Notes: generated by a model not told the origin, from the sequence alone. Counted from the first letter of the stretch, positions 7,629 to 16,200 are shown. The stretch is DNA of 52,960 bases from JACRPZ01 sp040758255 (GCA_040758255.1 JBFLVX010000002.1:1-52960); one strand, 5' to 3'. A program made the numbers and translations.

Positions 7629-7663
7629 TTTGCATACCTGCAAATACTTTGCATGTATGCAAA
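7629..7663. promoter_or_regulatory. Upstream activator sites: two TTTGC-N6-GCAAA palindromes
   Basis: The sites are TTTGCATACCTGCAAA (7629-7644) and TTTGCATGTATGCAAA (7648-7663), with centres 19 bp apart. The nearest starts 44 bp upstream of the -24 element, the same geometry as at the cytochrome operon. They share the half-site TTTGC and the N6 spacer with the boxes at 5935 and 5955, so the same activator should bind all four. Confidence 0.77.
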
Positions 7664-7732
7664 CCTGAGATGATGTGGCGTAGGTTAAATTAGAGCATAA
7701 ACAGAGAGGTCCTGATTAAGTTGTTTTATATA

Positions 7733-7761
7733 TTAAGCGTGACCGTATTTTGTTATATAAT
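7733..7761 (+). promoter_or_regulatory. Putative sigma-70 promoter of the cNMP/rhodanese gene
   Basis: A perfect -10 TATAAT (7756-7761) lies 17 bp from a weak -35 TTAAGC (7733-7738). It is about 60 nt upstream of the ATG at 7823 and diverges from the sigma-54 promoter. The weak -35 would suit an activated promoter. Confidence 0.45.
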
Positions 7762-7822
7762 GAGGAGGGTAGAAGAATTTTTTCATATATATTATTATGA
7801 CGTATAATTTGGAGGGTTAATA

Positions 7823-8905
7823 ATGGAGCTCCTCTCAAGTGATCTCAGAAAGTACGCCTATTTTTCGAGCCTTTCCGATGCTGCCATAGACAGTATTGCC
7901 GAAAAGCTCAGTATAGTGAATTTCCCTGCCGGCAGGGAGATTGTAAAGGAAGGAGAGGTTGGGGATTCCTTCTATTTTGTGAAACAGGGCTGTCTTGAGG
8001 TAACAAAGAAGACGCCAACTGGCCAAGAGGCGAAGATCTCGGTGCTAAACAGCGGAGAGGGGTTCGGCGAGATGGCTTTGCTGACCTGCTCAGTCCGCTC
8101 CAGTTCAGTACATGCAATAACCGACGTCACCCTCTATGCGCTCTCAAAATCTGATTTTGAGAACGTAGTGCTGTTAGAATCCGCCTTCAAAAACGAGCTT
8201 CTCAAAGATGTAGACGATCACACGCAGTACAACAAGATAAAGACCCTCCAGCCCTTTAAACTCCTTGAGCCTGAAAAGATGTATGCCGTTATGCAAAAGA
8301 TGACGGAGAAGATATACAAGCCATGTGAAAATATCATTGTGCAGGGAGAAAAAGGGGACAACTATTACATTATCAAATCTGGACGCATAGCGGTATTGAA
8401 AAAGAAAAAGGGAGAAGAGGTGTCCGAACAAGTCGCGGAGTTACGCGACGGAGAAGCCTTTGGCGAGGAAGCGCTCATCAGGGAAGATCCCCGCAACGCC
8501 ACCTGTCAGGCTGTTGAGGAGACAACTGTTCTCGTCCTGAACAAGAAGGATTTCAACCAGATAGTAAAAGCGGCGTTTTTGGATAATATCTTCCCTGAAG
8601 AAATTCCCCTTGAGACCTATCTGGATGAGTATATGATCATTGACGCGAGGATACCGGCTGAATATGCGGAAGAGCACATCTGGGGCGCAGTGAACATCCC
8701 TGTTGAGATATTACGCCAGAAATGTACTGAATTCGACCGATCAAAGAAATATATTACCTACTGCCTGAATGATTCACGCGGCATGGTAGCCGCGTTTCTC
8801 CTTAAGAACCGGGGGTTCAATGCGCAATGCCTGCGCGGAGGAGTCAGCGGCTGGCTGGGAAAAGTAGTGACGGGTTCCGACGGCGTACACATGCCGGAGA
8901 TGTGA
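7823..8905 (+). CDS. Two cyclic-nucleotide-binding domains fused to a rhodanese domain
   Basis: The 360-residue protein has a CNB domain at about 10-125 (cassette GEGFGEMALLTCSVRSSS) and a second at about 135-250 (GEAFGEEALIREDPRNAT). A C-terminal rhodanese follows at about 258-355, with DARIPAEYAEEHIWGAVNIP and an active-site Cys near 314 in YCLNDSRG. There is no DNA-binding helix-turn-helix, so it is not a Crp/Fnr-type transcription factor; it looks like a soluble signalling or sulfurtransferase protein regulated by a nucleotide ligand. The cassettes retain Glu and Arg used for cyclic-nucleotide phosphate contacts, though the first has SVRSSS rather than the usual R-S/T-A, so the ligand is uncertain. 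A GGAGGG site precedes the start. Confidence 0.9.
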   Translation: MELLSSDLRKYAYFSSLSDAAIDSIAEKLSIVNFPAGREIVKEGEVGDSFYFVKQGCLEVTKKTPTGQEAKISVLNSGEGFGEMALLTCSVRSSSVHAITDVTLYALSKSDFENVVLLESAFKNELLKDVDDHTQYNKIKTLQPFKLLEPEKMYAVMQKMTEKIYKPCENIIVQGEKGDNYYIIKSGRIAVLKKKKGEEVSEQVAELRDGEAFGEEALIREDPRNATCQAVEETTVLVLNKKDFNQIVKAAFLDNIFPEEIPLETYLDEYMIIDARIPAEYAEEHIWGAVNIPVEILRQKCTEFDRSKKYITYCLNDSRGMVAAFLLKNRGFNAQCLRGGVSGWLGKVVTGSDGVHMPEM

Positions 8906-8938
8906 ACTCAGCTTCAACGGCTTTTGCTTGAATAGAAC

Positions 8939-9460
8939 TTATGGCAGTAGAGCCGGTTTCGTAAAGACAAAGTCATTATCCTTGACCGGGATATGACAGC
9001 CAAAGCATTCCTTTGCGAAGTCAGCATCTTTTCCGTAAGGCTGCTGCTCCATGCCAAGCCACCGCGCAAACCCCCATCCCCCGGTTGCGGAGAATTTCTT
9101 AGCGTCCTTGATCATGAATTCCGCATGCACGAATTTCCCCGGAATAGACGCGGTCGGCCATTTTTCATGCGTGGCATCTTTCCAGACTAACTTGGCTAAT
9201 ATAGAACCATCAGGCCAAGGATTGGTCTTGCCTTCTGCGGCTGCCTGAATCGCTTTGTCATTTCCAAGTATTACCCGCAGAGTGTTATTGTCCGTCCGAT
9301 GAGAAGAAGAGATTAACCTCCAGTTCTTGTAACCATCCGGCAAAGTTATCCCGTTTGGAGCCGGGGGAACATCTGTTTTGGATGAACCCGCCATAGTTGA
9401 TACGGCTATGAATAGCATAAAGATTAAAGCAGCGGGTACAATCGCATACGATTTTTTCAT
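8939..9460 (-). CDS. Cytochrome P460 family heme protein
   Basis: The 173-residue protein has a signal peptide (MKKSYAIVPAALIFMLFIAVSTMAG) and a P460 fold marked by LPDGYKNWRLISSSHR, a middle segment with GKFVHAEFMIKDAKKF, and a C-terminal CFGCH heme attachment motif. It should be periplasmic. Characterised P460 proteins oxidise hydroxylamine or bind NO using a Lys-heme crosslink. Lysines precede the motif here, but I cannot tell whether a crosslink forms, and many family members have no known activity. It converges with the cNMP/rhodanese gene and has its own RBS (AGGAGGTG). Confidence 0.88.
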   Translation of the reverse strand: MKKSYAIVPAALIFMLFIAVSTMAGSSKTDVPPAPNGITLPDGYKNWRLISSSHRTDNNTLRVILGNDKAIQAAAEGKTNPWPDGSILAKLVWKDATHEKWPTASIPGKFVHAEFMIKDAKKFSATGGWGFARWLGMEQQPYGKDADFAKECFGCHIPVKDNDFVFTKPALLP

Positions 9461-9559
9461 TTCTGCACCTCCTGAAAATGTTTGTAATTAATCTATTTAA
9501 CGTTAAAGGTCAACCACGCCGTACTAACAACGTCGGATGGAGTGGCTTATTGGACGATC

Positions 9560-9841
9560 TCATTTTTTGAAAAGGTCGCTGTGCGTACCAGTACGCTCAA
9601 GTCGAAGCCACTCTTTATCCGCAGTGTAAATCAATATCCAGTCGGCTTCAATATGGCAGTCGCGTGACGGCTGCCACTGTCCTACAAGTGGATGGTCTCT
9701 GTGATTTGCCGGAAGCGGAGTGCCTTCGGCCAGAAGCTTTACGACCTCCTGTAGCTTGCGCAGATCCTTCCCTCGTTTCCGCATACGCTTGACATCCCGG
9801 GAAAACTGCCTTGTCTGCGAGACCTTCTTTATTTCTCCCAA
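9560..9841 (-). CDS. yafQ: YafQ-type mRNA interferase toxin
   Basis: The 93-residue RelE-superfamily protein carries the residues used by E. coli YafQ: His in NHRDHPLVG, His-Asp-Trp in CHIEADWILIY, and the C-terminal His in TGTHSDLF. It is therefore likely an active ribosome-dependent ribonuclease. The gene overlaps the upstream antitoxin by 13 nt, the usual antitoxin-first order. Confidence 0.92.
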   Translation of the reverse strand: MGEIKKVSQTRQFSRDVKRMRKRGKDLRKLQEVVKLLAEGTPLPANHRDHPLVGQWQPSRDCHIEADWILIYTADKEWLRLERTGTHSDLFKK

Positions 9842-10086
9842 TTCTTGAACATTTCCTCTAAAGACTCAAATTCCTGAACGTCTTCGCCGCGGCTGCTCTT
9901 CTCCAGAGTGGACGCCGTGAGTTCGTTCGGAATCGCGACCGGGAAAGGCAGACCGCCACGGAGGGATATCTGCCGATAGAAAATTCGGATCGCCTCAGTG
10001 GGGGTAATGCCAAGCTTGCGAAGTACACCCTCGGCCTTTTGCTTTGTTTGTGGTTCAATACGCGCGTGAACTACTGATGTTTTCAT
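9829..10086 (-). CDS. dinJ: DinJ/RelB-type antitoxin
   Basis: The 85-residue protein starts with a ribbon-helix-helix segment (SVVHARIEPQTKQKAEGVL, then LGITPTEAIRIFYRQI) followed by GGLPFP, the DinJ/RelB family signature, and an acidic C-terminal arm that would wrap the toxin. It should bind YafQ and repress its own promoter. A TACAAT-like -10 lies just before the gene, but I see no clear palindrome. Confidence 0.92.
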   Translation of the reverse strand: MKTSVVHARIEPQTKQKAEGVLRKLGITPTEAIRIFYRQISLRGGLPFPVAIPNELTASTLEKSSRGEDVQEFESLEEMFKNWEK

Positions 10087-10144
10087 GATCCTATTGTATC
10101 ACATTCGCAACACAAATACAGCTTTTTTTATCGTCTCTATTTTT

Positions 10145-10921
10145 TTACTCCTCTGCCCTGACACTCCTGTACTGCTTAAAGAGCATATACCCTCCCCAAA
10201 CCAATGCGCAGATGATAAAGAATGCCCCGGATATATGGGCTGTTTTTGCCAGCACGTGGTCATAGTTCAGCAGTCCAAGCTTGCGAAGGATGAACTGCCA
10301 GTCATGGTAGTCAGCCACATCCCGGCCAGTGACACCTCCCAACAGTATCAATTGAAGCCTTCTCGCGTCATTGATATACGGCGATAGGTCAATGAGGCTC
10401 TGCCCAAGCCACCATAAAGAGACAGAGGCTGCAAAGGGGTCCCTTGTCTTCAGAAGAAACGCTGCAAGGCAGACCAACGGCACCAGCAGTTGCGTGAGGC
10501 TTCCGCCCAGCGTCATCATGAATTGGCCAAATATCCTGAACAGCACGTGACCCGCTTCATGAAATGGGAGATTCACCAGATGCATAAAGCTGCTCCCTGA
10601 GTAGTTACTCATAATAGAAGAGAAAATAAACTTTATTCCCCAGATTATCATCACCAAAAGAACAAGGATTCTGCCGATGAGAGAAACGATATTTGTTTCG
10701 GGTTTAACAGAGAAAAGGAGGTCTTTGAGAAAGGAACCGAATTCCGTGGTGCTGTCGTCCTCTTTTGATTGGGAGGTCAGAGAAGAAACGGGAGTTTCAT
10801 GATCTGGATGATGCCTTTCGGAATCATATTTAGCAAAGACAATGCCGCATTTGAGACATTCAACAGCGCCTTTCTTCTTCTCAAATCCGCAATGGGGACA
10901 TTGCATATCTTGCTCTGACAA
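10145..10921 (-). CDS. Zinc-ribbon membrane protein with an HEAGH metalloprotease-like motif
   Basis: The 258-residue protein has an N-terminal zinc ribbon (CPHCGFEKKKGAVECLKCG), a polar linker to about 60, and about five hydrophobic helices. One contains NLPFHEAGHVLFRIFG, an HEXXH zinc site as in M50-like intramembrane proteases. A second-ligand motif of the NPxPxxDG type is not obvious; the nearest acidic candidates are DLSPYINDARR. It may therefore be an M50-like homologue rather than a proven site-2 protease. It is monocistronic, between toxin-antitoxin loci. Confidence 0.75.
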   Translation of the reverse strand: MSEQDMQCPHCGFEKKKGAVECLKCGIVFAKYDSERHHPDHETPVSSLTSQSKEDDSTTEFGSFLKDLLFSVKPETNIVSLIGRILVLLVMIIWGIKFIFSSIMSNYSGSSFMHLVNLPFHEAGHVLFRIFGQFMMTLGGSLTQLLVPLVCLAAFLLKTRDPFAASVSLWWLGQSLIDLSPYINDARRLQLILLGGVTGRDVADYHDWQFILRKLGLLNYDHVLAKTAHISGAFFIICALVWGGYMLFKQYRSVRAEE

Positions 10922-11073
10922 TGGGCGTCTCCTTATCCGCTCAATTATATCAGATTATGAAGGGGGGCGATTGCGGTAAAGCTTTGATTATTTCAGGCCA
11001 AGCTAAAGATCACTTTTTATCTGTGAGGAATATGGGATGTGTCTCTAGTTTTTATTCTCAGTGTCTTATTTCG

Positions 11074-11646
11074 TTATGTCAACTTTTTTTGGATTAAGAG
11101 CGAAGCCTCCGTCTCTTCGAATTTGTCAAAGAGTTGCAGCACATCATCTGCCAATTCGTTCCGGTAAATTACGGTTTTGTCGGTGACGATCCAGCCCCAT
11201 CCCTTAATAGAATCTCCAATACTTTGTGATAAGTAATCGTAATCAGTTGGAGACTGCGACGCAGCTTCAAATTTCGCTAACGGAATGCGTACTCTTGCAA
11301 ATTTCTGCTTCAACAGATTGACCTCATCCGTTGCCGAGTGCGCTTTGCCAAGTTTAGAATCTTTACTTAGTTTTTGACTTAAGATTCTGAGACCCTCGTA
11401 CATGCCCATAGTCCAAATATTGGATAAACAATGAAAATCCGTGACAATATCCATAGGCTCGCCTATCTTGCCGCCAATAATATAATTGTAGTACGGTATT
11501 TCAGCCGATCGAAGCGCACAATCCAGACGACCCAGACCATTTAGCGATTCAGCGAAACCAATATGATGAGCGGAAAGTTTGTAAGCCCCAACCAACCATT
11601 TAAGGTGTCGAGGAGCATGTTCAGTCGAAATTGTGAGTATGTGCAT
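11074..11646 (-). CDS. Hypothetical protein
   Basis: The 190-residue protein begins MHILTISTEHAPRHLKWLV and has no signal peptide, TM segment or motif that I recognise. Composition is soluble and mixed alpha/beta, with three tryptophans and a GDSIKGWGWIVTDKTVIYRNE stretch toward the end. No RBS of note precedes the ATG. It is flanked by toxin-antitoxin loci on both sides, so it probably belongs to the accessory region. Confidence 0.6.
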   Translation of the reverse strand: MHILTISTEHAPRHLKWLVGAYKLSAHHIGFAESLNGLGRLDCALRSAEIPYYNYIIGGKIGEPMDIVTDFHCLSNIWTMGMYEGLRILSQKLSKDSKLGKAHSATDEVNLLKQKFARVRIPLAKFEAASQSPTDYDYLSQSIGDSIKGWGWIVTDKTVIYRNELADDVLQLFDKFEETEASLLIQKKLT

Positions 11647-11786
11647 GAAGAAATATCTCTATGAATAGATTGACATAATAAGTTATTAAATATTTTCTGC
11701 CTCTGCAAGAAAATAAAATACTATATAGGATAGATTTCCGTTTCCACGGGAATGACGACCAAATTACTTTTGCTATATGGCGATTG

Positions 11787-11833
11787 CCCCTTTTTATCCT
11801 TAAACTCTAAAGCGCATCTTATTATCCCATCTG
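11787..11833. repeat. Left copy of a ~46-bp imperfect direct repeat (dsrN/cbiA 3'-end remnant)
   Basis: Positions 11787-11833 match 12964-13009 at roughly 83% (for example TTAAACTCTAAAGCGCAT versus TTAAACTCCAAAGCGCAT). Read on the minus strand, both encode the same tail (CALEFK) as the dsrN-like remnant at 12960. The two copies flank vapBC and the RNA candidate. The vapC stop codon lies inside this repeat. Confidence 0.7.
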
Positions 11834-12244
11834 AACTACTACAACGCCATCTATGCCTTTGAAATGCTTCTTGTCAAAGGTATGAATCTCATTTACTCCT
11901 TTATCTTGCGCAAAGGCAGCTATCCATGCGTCCACGAGATCAACGCCTTTGGTTTTGTATCGCTTGAGAGCAGAACGTACAACTGAATCATCTGATACGG
12001 TGAGGCCCGGGGTATTCAGGATCGAGCCTATAAGATCGGCAATCTCGGCAGATTCCATCTTATAGAAGCTCTCAAGCACCCAGACGAGTTCTGCCACTAC
12101 AATAGAAGGCACAAGGATATGGACCTCGCCTTTGCCTGCCTTTTTTAAGAGCGTGTCAACTATCTGAGCCTTGCGGCTGTCATCGTTGACAAGGTACCTG
12201 ATGAGCAGGTTTGTATCTATAGCGATACGTTTAGTCTTGTCCAC
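11822..12244 (-). CDS. vapC: VapC-type PIN-domain ribonuclease toxin
   Basis: The 140-residue protein has the PIN acidic site: Asp in IAIDTNLLIRYLV, Glu in VAELVWVLES, and Asp in GVDLVDAWIAAFA followed by FDKKHF. It overlaps the antitoxin gene by 14 nt. Its last residues (VVVVQMG) and stop lie in a repeat derived from a cobyrinate-synthase-like 3' end, so its C-terminus was formed at a recombination junction. The core is intact, so it is likely active on RNA. Confidence 0.92.
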   Translation of the reverse strand: MDKTKRIAIDTNLLIRYLVNDDSRKAQIVDTLLKKAGKGEVHILVPSIVVAELVWVLESFYKMESAEIADLIGSILNTPGLTVSDDSVVRSALKRYKTKGVDLVDAWIAAFAQDKGVNEIHTFDKKHFKGIDGVVVVQMG

Positions 12245-12488
12245 TCTGCGCGCCCTTTTTACCGACGTATTCTTTTGCCTTTTTTCTCATCTCCTCAAAG
12301 TCAGCCTGCTTCTGCCTGCCTTGCAGAACTCCCTTGAAATCCTGGAGCGTCCTCGCAGTCTTGACAACAAGCCTTTCTTCTTCCTTCTCAAAAATCACGA
12401 TGCTGCCGGGCTGGATATGGAGCAACTCCCTGACCTCTTTCGGCAGTGTAATCTGTCCCTTGGATGTAACCTTTGCAAGCGCTGTCAT
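12231..12488 (-). CDS. vapB: AbrB/SpoVT-fold VapB-type antitoxin
   Basis: The 85-residue protein opens with a swapped-hairpin DNA-binding domain (LAKVTSKGQITLPKEVREL) and continues with a basic/acidic helix that would block the PIN toxin. It sits directly downstream of a promoter overlapped by a perfect palindrome, consistent with autoregulation. Confidence 0.92.
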   Translation of the reverse strand: MTALAKVTSKGQITLPKEVRELLHIQPGSIVIFEKEEERLVVKTARTLQDFKGVLQGRQKQADFEEMRKKAKEYVGKKGAQSGQD

Positions 12489-12510
12489 ATTATCTCCTTA
12501 CAGAACTATT

Positions 12511-12553
12511 TATCCTTACATATAATTATATGTAAGGATATACTGAAAAGCAA
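12511..12553 (-). promoter_or_regulatory. vapBC promoter with a perfect 30-bp palindromic operator
   Basis: 12511-12540 is a perfect palindrome; one arm reads TATCCTTACATATAA. On the minus strand the -10 TATAAT lies at its centre (12525-12530), and a -35 TTGCTT lies 17 bp further upstream (12548-12553). Binding of the VapBC complex would occlude the -10 box. The start site is about 30 nt before the antitoxin ATG. Confidence 0.75.
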
Positions 12554-12804
12554 GCCAATATAATAAGTCATGGATTTTTCTCTTGAACGATAAATAGGGG
12601 ATTAATCTGGCCAAACTTATTTACGGCAAAATTGATGTGGTCTTTTTTCACACAATGGGTGAAAAATTACAGGCCAAATTGACTTTAATACGACTGGGGA
12701 AGGCAGGTTGTTTATTGCAACATCCTGTATTTACAGTCTTTTTAAATACTCTTAAATATGGCACGCTTGATGCTTATAAATAGCTAATAAGAGAAAAAAA
12801 GAAA

Positions 12805-12893
12805 GTTGAGAGCCGCTTGGCGACCCTGAGCGCATCAGGGCTGGAGGTGAAAGCCCTCTGTAAGAGCCTCTAAAACAGGCAACGCATCTCGAC
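12805..12893 (+). ncRNA. Candidate structured small RNA of unknown class
   Basis: The 89-nt segment is closed by a 7-bp stem (GTTGAGA at 12805-12811 with TCTCGAC at 12887-12893). Inside are a GCC-GCTT-GGC mini-hairpin, a 6-bp hairpin CCCTGA-GCGCA-TCAGGG, and a third stem-loop involving CTC-TGTAA-GAG. A strong terminator follows without a gap. No convincing protein frame exists. I do not recognise it as a tRNA, SRP, 6S or a familiar riboswitch. The segment AGGTGAAAGCCC...CTGTAA vaguely recalls the cobalamin-riboswitch core, but the other conserved boxes are missing. Confidence 0.5.
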
Positions 12894-12894
12894 A

Positions 12895-12930
12895 AAAAAA
12901 TTAAAGCCTTTATGAAGGCTTTAATTTTTT
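12895..12930 (+). terminator. Strong intrinsic terminator following the RNA candidate
   Basis: A 16-bp stem (AAAAAATTAAAGCCTT with AAGGCTTTAATTTTTT) around a TATG loop ends in a run of T. The symmetric A and T runs make it potentially bidirectional. Confidence 0.8.
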
Positions 12931-12959
12931 TGCTTGACCCACAAAGAGAACATATTTCT

Positions 12960-13103
12960 TTAACCCCTTTTACCCTTAAACTCCAAAGCGCATTTTATCA
13001 TCCCGTCCGCCCATTCAGGACATCCAAGTGCATGAAGATGGGTATATGTTGCAAGGACATTTTTATAGCATATGCCGTCAAGCCCGTCTTTGATGCCCTT
13101 GCG
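12960..13103 (-). pseudogene. 3'-terminal remnant of a second dsrN/cbiA copy
   Basis: The minus-strand frame encodes the last 46-47 residues of a cobyrinate a,c-diamide synthase-like protein. Thirty-six consecutive residues, from KGIKDGLDG through EWADGMIK, are identical to residues near the C-terminus of the intact gene at 16345-17769, after which the tail diverges (CALEFKGKRG). A TGA lies just upstream of the conserved part, and no start exists. Many nucleotide differences from the intact gene are synonymous, so the copies diverged under protein-level constraint before this one was truncated. The 3.1-kb lipoprotein gene separates the two. Confidence 0.85.
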
Positions 13104-13109
13104 ACATCA

Positions 13110-13218
13110 GACCCATATTTGTAAACAGGTGCAGAAATTTAAATAAAGGGGACCGAAACAGCAAAGGATCGCTCTGTTATAGCAACCGTGAAAAAGGGCA
13201 GTTCCTTAATAGCTGACA
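13110..13218. other. Rest of the gene-poor 12489-13218 interval
   Basis: Between vapB and the lipoprotein gene there is no credible protein gene. The interval holds the vapBC operator, an AT-rich stretch at 12560-12800 with no evident feature, the RNA candidate, its terminator and the dsrN remnant. 13110-13218 itself shows nothing recognisable. Confidence 0.5.
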
Positions 13219-16200
13219 TTAGGGGTTTTGAAAAATTATAGATAGACTCTTCTCCTTCGCATACCACTTATAAAGAATATCAAACGCCCATCTATATTCA
13301 CCCGCATTCTGCTGTCCTGTTTCAACAGCTATATGATACCAGTCAGAGGCGTTACCATAAAAACCATCTGCCTGACTTTTTAATCCTATATAATAGGCTA
13401 CCTCGCAACGTTTCCCTGCATCTGTTGCAAGAGCAAGAACCTTCTTTTCTGTTTCAAGACCCAACAAATATCGACCGATTACCTGATAATGCCCGTTATT
13501 GTGCTCCTGAAAATATTTGAGAACTGACTTATATCGCTGGTCATTTTTATCTTTCTTCTGGATTTTTATTGCAGCGGCACGTAAAAGCCATACAAATTCA
13601 GGATATTCACCTTTATCAGGCTCCTGTATTAAATCCCATAGGAGATCGTATTCTGCCTGAGAAAAGAAAATCACACTCGATGTATTGATAAAATGTTGAG
13701 GAACTCTCTCTCGAATCCACTCTAATCCCCTCTCTTTACCCTGCCAATTTTTGAGATAGTTATACGCTTCTGTAACAAACATCAGACCCCCCAGCCCATT
13801 CCCGTGAAGTTTAGACTGCATCCCGAATGCAAGTTCATTATTGCCCGCTTCAGCAACAGGCCTGGGAATATATTGAAGATTCCAGTGACTTATCCCCTCT
13901 GAAACAAGAGCAGAAAAGGCAGAAAGACCATCATCTAAAGGACGTTCATTAAATACCTCTGCAAACCTGGCCCCAATAGTGTGCTGCCATCCTGAGAAGT
14001 TTATCGGATAGCGCCATTCTTTTATTAGCTTTGCCGCCTCAGCATATCTGCCGTGTTGCCATAAGAACTTTACATATAACGCCATACTTCTTAATGAATC
14101 GGGGTATCTGGATATGACTTTACGGAACACCTCTTCTGCTTCTTTTGTGCGTTCCAGTTTATCTAATATCATCGCATCAATCTCCATTACCCCGGCCTGC
14201 ATACTGTCTGTGACAGGCTCTATCGCCTTTAACCCCTCATCATAACGACCCTCTTCGTAATACAAATGTGCTAATTCTCTATATGCAAAAACCCTCTCGA
14301 GGCCTGCGGTTGTCACATCCAGTGCTATCCACTCCATAATAGTAGCACGTGCTTCTTTATACTTCTTTAAGCCCTTTAAAAACCACTGGAATCTGTTTCG
14401 TATCTCCCAGCTGTTTGGATCTTCTGAAATCAGACGCTGATACTCTTTTGTTATATAATGTTCGTCCCCCATCCTCTGCTTCTCAATGTGCCACAGCGAC
14501 ACAACCCTTGATTCTGGATTAAGCATAGGTGAGTAGAGCAGTTTTTTAAGAAGTTTTTCATCTGCAGCAAAACCGGCAAACCATACCTGTTGAGTATGAT
14601 ATCTCATAGGGTCTGTTTCCGTAACACTTCTTGAGAGCTTCTCTGTCAGCTTTAAATCATGTAGTGCTTTCCATGTTATTCCGCTAAATTTATCTCTATG
14701 ATAAACCCTTGTATCCATCCGCTTTACCATCTTCTTTGCAAGATCAAACATCTCCGGCTCTCCGAAGTCATAATAGCTTTTTAAAATATTAAATGTACGG
14801 TAAATAGCAGGCACCCCGAGACTGGGAAGACCTGCTATATCTTCTTTCAGACGCGACTTATTAGGGTTCCCAGCTTTTGCATCTGCCAGATCATTGTACC
14901 ATCGTTGGAAGTCAGCATATATCCCCTCGCCAGAATTGCCCATCATCTCTGCAAATTCTTTTGTTGCTTCAACTGACGAAAGGGAATCTATATAATGCAA
15001 TCCGAGGGTATATAAGGCAGAAAAGAAATAGCTCTGATAGTAAGACGCGTAAGCATCAGCATCCAGAAAAGTTCCTTTATGTTTTTGATGTAATTGTTGC
15101 AGCCCCTTCTTCAGGTATCCGGTTAATTTAGATGAATCACCTTTCATAACAGCAAGCATGAACTCTGAAATCTCGCTTGCCTCTTTCACAGATTTATCAT
15201 AATATGTCTTGTTCTGAATTCCTCTAAAATCCGGCATATCTGTATCCTGTGCCAATGCAAGGATTGTCGCATAAAGTAACTGCTGAGGAATAACTTCGTC
15301 CAATGAAAACTTATTCATGACAAGCCCAAGCTTTAAGATAGGGAGTGAAAAGAAAAATTCTTGGAAATTTAACTCCTGCCATTGATACCATGCTTCAAAG
15401 TCCCCCTTCTCAGCAATGTGAAGCAACCACAAATACTTCGATTCAACAGAGCTATTTTTCTGCATTGCAAGCTGCTCCAAGTCCTTGTATTCCCGGGTCA
15501 AAAAGTGTCGAAGCGCGCTTGTAGAAGGCAGTCTCTCAGCCAATCTTGAAGCATGGGCAGAATAACCAATTGTATATGCAAGCAAACTCTCCTCATAAAG
15601 AAAATCTGCATCTGTAAGAGTTTTTGATACAGCTAATACTGCCAAAGTTTTTGCAGGTAAAATATCAGCTATTTCCACATAATCAAGCTTCTGCATATTG
15701 ATAAGTACCATTGCACGTGTTGCAAGCCTTAGTAATTCAGGATGGTGGATGCCCTTATCCCAGAGTTTGTCAACCTGCTTAACAGCCGAAATAGCATTAT
15801 GAGAAAGAAACTGCTCAAGATTCTTATTAATCTCTTCGCCCTCAGGAAGAGAATCTGAGACAGAAGAAAGACGCAGAGGATACTTATGGTTTAAAAACTT
15901 ACCCCAGTTTAAAAGAACCCCCATTAAATCAGGATAATCAGGGAGTTCTGGTAAAACTCCTACGTCCATACCGTTATAGGTAATCATCCAGATACCATTT
16001 CGAAATTCCGCTAATGCCTCAATTTTCTCTTCTTTGGAGAAGAAATTATGGATTTCGGCTACAGCAAGAAGAAACTTTCTGTCAGGTTGAAGACGGTAGG
16101 CGGCTTCTATAACATCTTTCATCTTTTCTGGCGGAGCTGTCAGAATTGATAAGGAAGCAGTACTTGCAGATGGCTTACCTGAAGAGTTAACAGACATCTT

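Noticed and set aside
12842..12866. Cobalamin-riboswitch-like core in the RNA candidate
   Set aside because: Only a GGTGAAA...CTGTAA resemblance is present; the other conserved boxes and a downstream gene are absent.
12912..13124. 70-codon plus-strand frame
   Set aside because: It is the antisense shadow of the dsrN-like remnant on the minus strand.
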